A stretch of 64,000 bases of DNA. Origin: Amycolatopsis nalaikhensis. GTDB taxonomy: Bacteria > Actinomycetota > Actinomycetes > Mycobacteriales > Pseudonocardiaceae. The first letter of the stretch is position 1. Each line of letters begins with the position of its first letter. The notes beneath the pieces were generated by a model. That model made no database searches. It worked only from the letters and a program-made list of their open reading frames with translations, and was not told the origin of the DNA. This document shows, in pieces, positions 57,875 through 64,000 of this stretch. A program made the position numbers and the translations under genes. The stretch lies in the NCBI RefSeq assembly GCF_030264295.1, contig NZ_CP127173.1, positions 8,377,501-8,441,500 of the forward strand. Reading direction: 5' to 3'.

Positions 57875-59143
57875 GTGGTCCTCACCCGCCGGCCCTCCCG
57901 GGTGGCCGACGACGGCGGCGCCTGGCCGGACAGCGGGCTCATCCAGCCGGCCGCACCGGAGGCCGCCGCGACCGCGCCACCCGGGCCCGAGGCCCCCACG
58001 ATCGCCAAGTTCCACGCGCCCGAAATCATCTTCGGCGAAGGCGCCCTCGCCGAGGCGGGGCACGTCGCCGCGCGGCTGGGCGCGCGGCGGCCGATGCTGG
58101 TCACCGACGCCGGGCTGCTCGCGACGCCGTGGGTGGACGAGCTCGTCGGGCACCTGCGCGCCGCGGGCCTGACGCCCACCGTGTGGTCCGGCCTGACCCC
58201 CAACCCGAAGGACCACGAGATCGCGGCGGGCCACGAGCGCTACGTCGAGGCCGGCTGCGACGTCATCATGGGCCTCGGCGGCGGGTCGGTGATCGACGCC
58301 GGCAAGGGCGTCGCGCTGCTGGCCGCCAACGGCGGGAACATCCTCGACTTCGAGGGTGTCGACCGCAGCCGCCAGCCGATCCCGCCGATGGTGATGATCC
58401 CGTCGACCGCGGGCACCGGCGCCGACGTCTCGCAGTTCTGCATCGTGACCGACACCGCGCAGCGCACCAAGATCACGATCATCGGCCGCACCCTCGTGCC
58501 GGACGTCTCGGTGACCGACCCGCGGCTGCTCACCACGATGCCGACCTGGCTGGCCGCGGCGACCGGCCTCGACGCGCTCACCCACGGCATCGAGGCGTTC
58601 GTTTCCCGGGCGCACAACCTGCTCACCGACCACCACGCCCTCACCTCGGTGGCGCTGGTCAACGGCAACCTCGTGCGCAGCATCGACGAGCCTTCCGAGC
58701 GGACGCCCCGGCTGCTGATGGCCCAGGCCAGCCTGGAGGCCGGGCTGGCGTTCACCAACGCGATCCTCGGCGCCGCGCACGCCATGAGCCACCAGGTCGG
58801 CGGGCTGCTCGACCTGCCGCACGGCGTGATCAACGGCGTGCTGCTCCCCCACGTCGTCCGGTTCAACGCCCGCGCGCACCCCGGGCGGTACGTGCCGATC
58901 GCCCGCGCGCTGGGCCTCCCCGTGGACGCGATGCCACCGGAGGAGGCCGGGTTCGCCGTCGCCGACCGGGTGCGGGCGCTGGCCGACGCCGTCGGCGTGC
59001 CGAAGTGCCTCGGCGAGATCGGCGTCACCGCCGAGCACCTGCCGGTGCTGGCGCGCACCACCCTCCACGACGCGTGCCTGGCCACCAACCCGCGCGCGGC
59101 CGACGTCGCGGACATCGAGGCGCTGTTCCGGGCGGCGCTGTGA
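57875..59143 (+). CDS. mno: Iron-containing alcohol dehydrogenase, Mno-like (methanol:NDMA oxidoreductase family)
   Basis: The 422-residue protein starts at a GTG after TGGAGC and belongs to type III metal alcohol dehydrogenases. GGGSVIDAGKGVA near 135 binds the dinucleotide, STAGTGADVSQF near 180 is a substrate/metal loop, and HGIEAFVS, HAMSHQVGG and LPHGVING supply metal-ligand histidines. About 423 residues is the size I recall for methanol:NDMA oxidoreductases (Mno/Mdo) of actinomycetes, which use tightly bound NADPH and mycofactocin-type acceptors. The following kinase and regulator mirror the mycobacterial mno-mnoS-mnoR arrangement. Exact alcohol is unknown. Confidence 0.8.
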   Translation: MVLTRRPSRVADDGGAWPDSGLIQPAAPEAAATAPPGPEAPTIAKFHAPEIIFGEGALAEAGHVAARLGARRPMLVTDAGLLATPWVDELVGHLRAAGLTPTVWSGLTPNPKDHEIAAGHERYVEAGCDVIMGLGGGSVIDAGKGVALLAANGGNILDFEGVDRSRQPIPPMVMIPSTAGTGADVSQFCIVTDTAQRTKITIIGRTLVPDVSVTDPRLLTTMPTWLAAATGLDALTHGIEAFVSRAHNLLTDHHALTSVALVNGNLVRSIDEPSERTPRLLMAQASLEAGLAFTNAILGAAHAMSHQVGGLLDLPHGVINGVLLPHVVRFNARAHPGRYVPIARALGLPVDAMPPEEAGFAVADRVRALADAVGVPKCLGEIGVTAEHLPVLARTTLHDACLATNPRAADVADIEALFRAAL

Positions 59144-60378
59144 CCGGCGGCCACGGCCCCGGCTACCTGGCCGAGCTGACCGGCGTCCGGTCGGGCAAGC
59201 GGTCGTTCTACCCCGCGTACGTGACGTCGATCGAGCGCCTCGAGGGCGTGATCCACGCGCTGGACCGGATCTCCCGGACGCTCGTGCGGACGGTGGAGCA
59301 GCAGGACGACTTGCTGCGCGCGACGGTCCGGACCGCGGCCGAGCACGTCGACGCGGAGTACGCGCTGTTCGCCGTCGCCGACTCCGTGCTGCCGGAAGCC
59401 GAGCCGCGGTGCACGATCATCGGACCCGGCGGCCGCCAGCTGTCCACTGTGGACCCGATGCCGGCGTACGTCCGCGAGTGCCTCACCCGGGTGCTGGCCG
59501 GGCAGCTCGGCTTCGACGACGACGGCGGCCAGCCCGGCCGCCACCTCCGCGTGCCGGTGACGCTCGCCTGCGAGGTCGTCGGCGGGCTGCTGCTGTGGGC
59601 GCCGCACGGGCGCCGGATCGACGAGACCGACGAGGCCGTGCTGCGGATCCTGGCCAGCCAGAGCGTGGTGGCGCTGCACAACTCGTCGCTGCACCGGCGC
59701 AGCGAACGCGCCCAGCAGGAGCTGCTGGCCGCCCGCCAGCGCGAGGTGATCGACTCCGAGCGGAACCGGATCGCGCGCGAGCTGCACGACAGCGTCACGC
59801 AGTCCGTGCTGTCGGCGGGCATGCAGATCGAACTGTGCCGGGCCGAGGCGGACGGCGAGACGGCGGAGCGGCTCACCACGGCCAAGGACCTCACCCGCGG
59901 CGCCGTCGACCAGCTGCGGTCGGTCATCCACGCGCTCAGCCACGACCGCGACGGCACGCGCGCCAGCCTGCCGGAGCTGCTGGAACAGCTGACGGAGGTG
60001 CACCTGCCGGCCGAGCTGGCCGTGGAGCTGCGGATCGGCGGCAAGCCGGTGGACCTGCCCGCCGCGGCCGAGCACTCGCTGTTCCGGATCTGCGGCGAGG
60101 CGCTGTTCAACAGCGCGGTGCACGGGCACGCGCGCCGCGCCCTGATCCGCCTGACCTACCGCACCGACCAGGTGGTGCTCGCCGTCTCGGACGACGGCTC
60201 GGGCGAGCCGGAGGTGCTGCGCCGGGTGCTGCGCGTCGCGGGCGGCCACGACCTCGACGGCGCCCACCGCGGCCTGGCGAACATGGACGCGCGCGCCCGC
60301 GAGCTCGGCGGGACGTTCTCGGTGCGGCGCTCGCGGATCGGCGGCGTCCAGATCGTGGTCGGGGTGCCGCTGGGATGA
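59140..60378 (+). CDS. mnoS: GAF-type sensor histidine kinase, MnoS-like
   Basis: The GTG overlaps the dehydrogenase stop (GTGA). The 412-residue soluble kinase has a GAF domain over about 45-185 (AEYALFAVADSVL... EVVGGLLLWAPHG), then NRIARELHDSVTQSVLSAGMQ with the phosphorylated His216 (HisKA_3), and an ATPase domain with GEALFNSAVHG and SDDGSG. There are no membrane helices, so it senses a cytosolic signal, plausibly an alcohol, aldehyde or redox cofactor. It is coupled on both sides, to the dehydrogenase and the response regulator. Confidence 0.85.
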   Translation: MTGGHGPGYLAELTGVRSGKRSFYPAYVTSIERLEGVIHALDRISRTLVRTVEQQDDLLRATVRTAAEHVDAEYALFAVADSVLPEAEPRCTIIGPGGRQLSTVDPMPAYVRECLTRVLAGQLGFDDDGGQPGRHLRVPVTLACEVVGGLLLWAPHGRRIDETDEAVLRILASQSVVALHNSSLHRRSERAQQELLAARQREVIDSERNRIARELHDSVTQSVLSAGMQIELCRAEADGETAERLTTAKDLTRGAVDQLRSVIHALSHDRDGTRASLPELLEQLTEVHLPAELAVELRIGGKPVDLPAAAEHSLFRICGEALFNSAVHGHARRALIRLTYRTDQVVLAVSDDGSGEPEVLRRVLRVAGGHDLDGAHRGLANMDARARELGGTFSVRRSRIGGVQIVVGVPLG

Positions 60379-61020
60379 CCGAGCCGATCACGATCGTCCT
60401 CGTCGACGACCACGCGATCCTGCGCCAGGGCCTGCGCTCGGTGCTGGAGCTTCGACCCGCTGCTGCGGATCGTCGGCGAGGCGTCGACGGCCGCGGAGGC
60501 CCAGGCGGTGGTCGCCGCCCAGCGGCCCGCGGTGGTGCTGCTGGACCTGAAGCTCTCGACGTCGTCGGATTCGGAGGGGCTGGCGTTGTGCCGCGAGCTG
60601 ACGGCGGCCGAACCGTCGCCGTCGGTCCTGGTGCTGACGACGTTCCTCGAAGACCACCTGGTAGTGGCCGCGGTCCAGGCGGGCGCGCGCGGCTACGTCG
60701 TCAAGGACGTCGACACGACCGCGCTGGCGAACGCGATCAAGGCCGTGTCCCGCGGCGAGACCGCGTTCGACGAGCGGAGCATGACGTCGGTGGTCCGGAC
60801 GCTGTCGAGCCGCGAGCAGCCGGACGCGCACCAGCTGACGGACCGGGAGCTCACGGTGCTGAAGCTGCTGGCGCAGGGGTTGTCGAACCAGGCGATCGGC
60901 GCGGAGCTGTTCATTTCGCCCACCACGGCGAAGTTCCACGTCGGGAACATCATGCGGAAGCTCGCGGTGAGCAGCCGGGCGGAGGCGGTCTACGCGGCTT
61001 CGAAACGGGCGTTGATCTGA
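60375..61020 (+). pseudogene. mnoR: NarL-type response regulator, MnoR-like, with a +1 frame break
   Basis: The ATG overlaps the kinase stop (ATGA). The first 25 codons, MTEPITIVLVDDHAILRQGLRSVLE, are correct for a receiver domain. One extra base, C60450 after GAG (60447-60449), then displaces the frame; skipping it restores FDPLLRIVGEASTAAEAQ, the phosphoacceptor Asp57 (VVLLDLK), Lys near 110 (YVVKDVD) and the LuxR helix-turn-helix LTDRELTVLKLLAQGLSNQAIGAELF to the stop at 61020. Restored length is 214 residues, normal for the family. Every downstream motif is intact, so decay must be very recent if real; sequencing error or programmed shift are alternatives. Confidence 0.78.
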
Positions 61021-61023
61021 TCG

Positions 61024-61863
61024 TCAGTCCCGGTCCACGACCAGCCAGCCACCGTGGTGCTCGAAGACGGTGAACGGCTCCCTCGACGCCCGCCCCCACG
61101 CCAGGAGCTGTCCGGCGTCCACCGGGTCGGACCGGACCGCCACCACCACCCGTCGCCGCGCCACCCGCAGCATCTCTCGCACCACGGCGGCCGCGTGCGC
61201 GGGCGGGACGTGCTCCAGCAGGTGGATCGCCAGCACCGTGTCGACGCTTCGGGAGGCCAGCGGCACGGCGGCCGCGTCGCAGGTCAGCACCGGCAGCGGG
61301 GACCCGAGCCAGGACGCGACCCGCGACAGCAGCTCCATCGTCCCGGGCGAGAGGTCCGACGCGATCGGGCGCAGCCCCTGGGCGGCCAGCCGCAACGGCA
61401 GGAAGCCGAAGCAGGACCCCAGGTCCAGCACGGAACGGCCGCGCACGAGGTTCAGTGCGCGCGAGTGCACAGGCGCCATCGACGCGATCGCGCCCGCGCG
61501 GGACGGGTGGCGCAACGCCGCGAGGGTGTTGGCGTAGAAGAGGGTCCACGCCAGCAACGGGTCGTGGACGGTCGTGCGGACCACGCCGGTGAAGATGCGC
61601 TCGAAATGGGGCGCCAGCCCGGGCAGCTCGGCCGCCAGGTGCCCGGCCAGGTCGTCGTCGAGCTCGTCGCCGCGGTAGCGGTGCGCCACCAGGATCCGCG
61701 TGCCCAGGGCGTACACGCGGAAGTGCTCGGTTACCCGGGTTGGCGTTAGCCGCGCCGTCAGCGCGTTCGGCACCGCGACGCCGTCGGCGTGGCAGACCAG
61801 CAGGTCGCCGCTTTCCCACCAGCCGCGGTGGCCGGGGGCGAGCGGGTCCAGCGTCCTGGTCAC
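61024..61863 (-). CDS. mftM: MftM-like methyltransferase (mycofactocin oligosaccharide)
   Basis: The 279-residue class I methyltransferase has VLDLGSCFGFLPLRLA near 144 (SAM motif I), ASDLSPGTMELLSRVA, VDTVLAIHLLEHVPPAHAAAVV (motif IV region) and ends FEHHGGWLVVDRD. The DLGSCFGF-DLSxGTM-HLLEH series with the C-terminal HHGGWLV block is what I recall for MftM, which methylates the glycan of mycofactocin. GTG start at 61863 has a weak ribosome site. It lies between mycofactocin-linked dehydrogenases, supporting the call, and ends 3 bases from the convergent response regulator. Confidence 0.72.
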   Translation of the reverse strand: MTRTLDPLAPGHRGWWESGDLLVCHADGVAVPNALTARLTPTRVTEHFRVYALGTRILVAHRYRGDELDDDLAGHLAAELPGLAPHFERIFTGVVRTTVHDPLLAWTLFYANTLAALRHPSRAGAIASMAPVHSRALNLVRGRSVLDLGSCFGFLPLRLAAQGLRPIASDLSPGTMELLSRVASWLGSPLPVLTCDAAAVPLASRSVDTVLAIHLLEHVPPAHAAAVVREMLRVARRRVVVAVRSDPVDAGQLLAWGRASREPFTVFEHHGGWLVVDRD

Positions 61864-62026
61864 CGGCCGGACGCTATTTGCGTTGCCGTGCAAGGGGAAC
61901 CGCACGGGCCGGAAACCGTCCGGTCGGAGCGGGCGGGCCCCTGTCCGATCGGAGAGGTTCACCGGCGGGCCCGTCCGTGTGATGATGGCAGCCCGGGGAC
62001 ACCGAACGGCTCGACGAGGAGTGCGA

Positions 62027-63640
62027 GTGGACCTGCGGACCGAGATCGCGCAGTCGTGGCGGCGGGCGGAGCTGTCCGGGCTCTCGCCGGAGTCGGCCGT
62101 CGACCGGCTGGACGTCGCCGACGTCGACAGCCGCAGCCGGCTGCTGCGCGCCGCCTCGCCCGTGCTGGACGAACTGGCCCGGCAGCTGGCCGGCACGCGC
62201 TTCTGCGTCGTGCTCGCCGACGAGGAGTGCCGGATCGTGGCCCGGCGGTTCAGCGAGCGGTCGGTCGAGCTGGCCCTGGAAGGCATCAGCGCCGTGCCCG
62301 GCTGCCAGTTCCTCGAGGAGCGCACCGGCACCAACTCGCTGGCGACGCCGTTCGAGACCCGCCGCGGTGTGTCGGTCGACGGCGACGAACACTTCCTCGA
62401 AGCGCTGAAGCAGTTCACCTGCTACGGCCACCCGGTGGTGCACCCCGCGACCCGGCGGCTGGCCGGCGTCCTCGACATCACCGGCCCGGCCGGCGACGCG
62501 AACCCGCTGCTCGCGCCCTTCCTGCGGCGCGCGGTCGCCGACATCGAGCGGCGGCTGCTCGACGGTGCGAAGCTCGCCGAACAGCAGCTTCTGGCCGCGT
62601 TCCAGTCGGTGCAGCACCGGGCGCACGCGGTGCTGGCGCTCGGCCAGGACGTCGTGCTCGCCAACACCGCGGCGACCGAGCTGGTCGACACCGCCGACCA
62701 CCGGCTGCTGCAGGAGCTGGGCCGCACCCAGCGGGGGCTCCGGCGGCTCCGGCTGACGTCGGGCACGCCGGTCGAGGTGCGGGTCGAGGCCGTCTCGGCG
62801 AGCGCGGGCCTGCTGTTCGAGCTGGCGCCGGTGCGCCCGGCGAGCCCGGTGGTGTCGCGGCCGCGGGCCACGCGCGGCCTCTTCCCGGCGTCGATCGAAG
62901 AGCGCCTCCGCCGGGCCGGCCACGCCCGGCGCCGGGTGCTCGTCTGCGGCGAACCGGGTGCGGGCCGCAGCACGGCGGTCCGCGTCGTCGCCGGGGACGA
63001 GCCGCTGCACGAGTTCGACGCCTCCGACGTCGTGGCGGGCGAGGCCGCCTGGTGCGCGCGGGTCGAGGCCGCCACCGGGCAGCGCGGCCTGCTGGTGATC
63101 GACGGGATCCAGCTGCTGACCCCGCTGGCCGCGGTCCGCCTGGCCCGGCTGCTCGACACGACGACGGCGTGGTTCGCCCTGGTCAGCGGCCCGCCGTCGG
63201 AGCTGCGCGGCGACCAGGCGACGCTCGCCGCGCGGGTGCACCGGCGGATCGAGCTGCCGCCGCTGCGCGAGCGCCGCGACGAGATCCCGGCGATCGCCCG
63301 CGAGCTGCTGCGCGGGTTCGGCGACTCGCTGCGCCTGACGCCGGGCGCGCTGGAGCTGCTGGGTTCGCAGCGCTGGCCGGGCAACCTGCGGGAGCTGGCC
63401 GGGGTACTGGCGGGCGCGGCCGACCGCCGCTCGGCGGGTGACCTGACGGCCGAAGACGTCGCCCCGGGCTGCGCGGAGACGGCCCCGGGCGCGGCACTGA
63501 GCGGCTGGGAGCAGGCGGAGTACGACGTGATCGTCCGGACGCTGCGCGCCTGCGACGGCAACAAGGTCCGGGCGGCGAAGCAGCTCGGCATCAGCCGTTC
63601 GACGCTCTACAACCGGATGCGGGCGCTGCGGGTCCGCTGA
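62027..63640 (+). CDS. AcoR-like GAF/AAA/Fis regulator lacking the sigma-54 contact loop
   Basis: The 537-residue protein begins at the GTG at 62027 (VDLRTEIAQSWRRAELSGL) with GAGGA six bases upstream. Residues 60-190 are a GAF-like sensor (PGCQFLEERTGTNSLATPFE... FTCYGHPVVHP), 295-460 a shortened AAA region and 490-537 a Fis helix-turn-helix (NKVRAAKQLGISRSTLYNRMRAL). The Walker A reads GEPGAGRST with Arg for Lys, and the GAFTGA loop is absent, as expected in a lineage without sigma-54. It therefore acts as an ordinary activator, probably of the alcohol dehydrogenase gene 94 bp downstream. Confidence 0.85.
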   Translation: MDLRTEIAQSWRRAELSGLSPESAVDRLDVADVDSRSRLLRAASPVLDELARQLAGTRFCVVLADEECRIVARRFSERSVELALEGISAVPGCQFLEERTGTNSLATPFETRRGVSVDGDEHFLEALKQFTCYGHPVVHPATRRLAGVLDITGPAGDANPLLAPFLRRAVADIERRLLDGAKLAEQQLLAAFQSVQHRAHAVLALGQDVVLANTAATELVDTADHRLLQELGRTQRGLRRLRLTSGTPVEVRVEAVSASAGLLFELAPVRPASPVVSRPRATRGLFPASIEERLRRAGHARRRVLVCGEPGAGRSTAVRVVAGDEPLHEFDASDVVAGEAAWCARVEAATGQRGLLVIDGIQLLTPLAAVRLARLLDTTTAWFALVSGPPSELRGDQATLAARVHRRIELPPLRERRDEIPAIARELLRGFGDSLRLTPGALELLGSQRWPGNLRELAGVLAGAADRRSAGDLTAEDVAPGCAETAPGAALSGWEQAEYDVIVRTLRACDGNKVRAAKQLGISRSTLYNRMRALRVR

Positions 63641-63651
63641 CGCCGAGCCCG

Positions 63652-63670
63652 GTGTCCGGGATTTGGACAC
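63652..63670. promoter_or_regulatory. Inverted repeat before the NDMA-dependent alcohol dehydrogenase
   Basis: GTGTCC and GGACAC are separated by 7 bases, forming a 19-bp dyad 64-82 bases before the dehydrogenase start. The TGTCC-N9-GGACA layout suits a Fis-type dimer such as the adjacent AcoR-like protein. The rest of the short gap contains only the GTGGAGGAG ribosome site. Confidence 0.55.
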
Positions 63671-63733
63671 TCCACCGCCGCCGCGGCTTCCCACAATCGA
63701 GCCACGAGGGGTGCACCGCCGCACGTGGAGGAG

Positions 63734-64000
63734 ATGGCCGTGAAGACCAAGGCAGCCGTACTGTTCGATGCCGGTAAGCCGTTCGAGATCATGGAGCTGG
63801 ACCTCGACGGTCCCGGCCCCGGCGAGGTGCTCATCAAGTACACCGCCGCCGGGTTGTGCCACTCGGACCTGCACCTGATCGACAACGACCTGGTGCCGCG
63901 GTTCCCGATCATCGGCGGCCACGAGGGTGCCGGGATCATCGAGGAGGTCGGCCCCGGCGTCACCAAGGTCGCGCCCGGCGACCACGTCGTCTGCAGCTTC
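63734..64000 (+). CDS. NDMA-dependent zinc alcohol dehydrogenase, 3' end outside window
   Basis: The first 89 codons are present from an ATG after GTGGAGGAG. MAVKTKAAVLFDAGKPFEIMELDLDGPGPGEVLIKYTAAGLCHSDLHLIDND gives the N-terminal catalytic domain with the zinc ligand Cys42; His63 and Glu64 follow in GGHEGAG. The opening and the LCHSDLH context match the TIGR03989 family of N,N-dimethyl-4-nitrosoaniline-dependent enzymes, which hold nicotinamide permanently and are tied to mycofactocin. An aldehyde dehydrogenase or further mft genes would be expected to the right. Confidence 0.82.
   Translation, partial: MAVKTKAAVLFDAGKPFEIMELDLDGPGPGEVLIKYTAAGLCHSDLHLIDNDLVPRFPIIGGHEGAGIIEEVGPGVTKVAPGDHVVCSF

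Noticed and set aside
62027..63733. Sigma-54 promoter for the NDMA-dependent dehydrogenase
   Set aside because: No GG-N10-GC pair at the right place, and the regulator lacks the GAFTGA loop needed to contact sigma-54.
1..64000. Insertion sequences, prophage, integrative elements or tRNA attachment sites
   Set aside because: No transposase, integrase, relaxase, terminase or tRNA sequence was found, although I read by eye and could miss a short tRNA.

Overview
The window is chromosomal DNA of a high-G+C actinomycete. The best fit is Amycolatopsis or a close Pseudonocardiaceae relative. Reasons: G/C-rich third codon positions, many GTG starts, chained GTGA/ATGA stop-start overlaps, an Lsr2 homologue, an actinobacterial LexA box, mycofactocin-linked oxidoreductases, and short tandem repeats at gene 3' ends of a kind I recall from Amycolatopsis. 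I see no rRNA, tRNA, transposase, integrase, phage gene or CRISPR array.

Layout. (1) 1-6.8 kb: a C1/oxalate-like island. A thiamine-diphosphate lyase (cut by the left edge) diverges from sucC-like, sucD-like, beta-carbonic anhydrase and LysR genes; fdhD and an OFA-family (oxalate/formate) antiporter follow on the minus strand. Two nearly identical 30-bp sites precede the lyase/sucC and antiporter genes. (2) 7.1-21 kb: thyA-dfr, lsr2, an orphan methyltransferase with a near-consensus promoter, LexA-box dinB, small enzymes, an XRE/ImmA-like peptidase/multi-TM triad, an AraC regulator with a broken 79-bp tandem copy of its 3' end, and a secreted glycosidase divergent from DUF1996-DUF305. (3) 21-29 kb: a large secreted GH31 enzyme, a LacI regulator whose probable GAGAGCGCTCTC operator recurs before the glycosidase and DUF1996 genes, a NarL-type two-component pair, and a secreted NLP (NPP1) protein. 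(4) 29.3-44 kb: a nine-gene L-rhamnose operon (rhaTPQS transporter, rhaM, rhaI, aldolase-dehydrogenase fusion, an arabinose-isomerase-like protein, rhaB) divergent from a LacI-type regulator and a Tat-exported GH2 enzyme. (5) 44-57.7 kb: mixed genes, including an AfsR/SARP regulator with three 11-bp-spaced heptamers before its start, a PLD-like secreted protein, an acyl-CoA synthetase, a secreted M1 peptidase and a GNAT gene with a +1 frame break. (6) 57.8-64 kb: a mycofactocin-linked alcohol oxidation locus: Mno-like iron alcohol dehydrogenase, sensor kinase, response regulator (also with a +1 break), MftM-like methyltransferase, AcoR-like regulator and the start of an NDMA-dependent zinc alcohol dehydrogenase.

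How the genes work together. Region 1 reads as uptake and breakdown of oxalate or a related small acid: antiport, CoA activation, decarboxylation or lysis, CO2 hydration and formate dehydrogenase maturation. Region 4 covers rhamnoside cleavage, uptake and catabolism. Region 6 joins two dehydrogenases that use a tightly bound nicotinamide and probably mycofactocin as electron carrier with a cofactor-modifying methyltransferase and two regulators.

Most novel items: the shared 30-bp operator and reconstructed acid pathway; two +1 frame breaks in the same GAG-N-YTC-GAC context; the SARP-like heptamers; the AraC tail duplication; and the XRE/protease/membrane triad.
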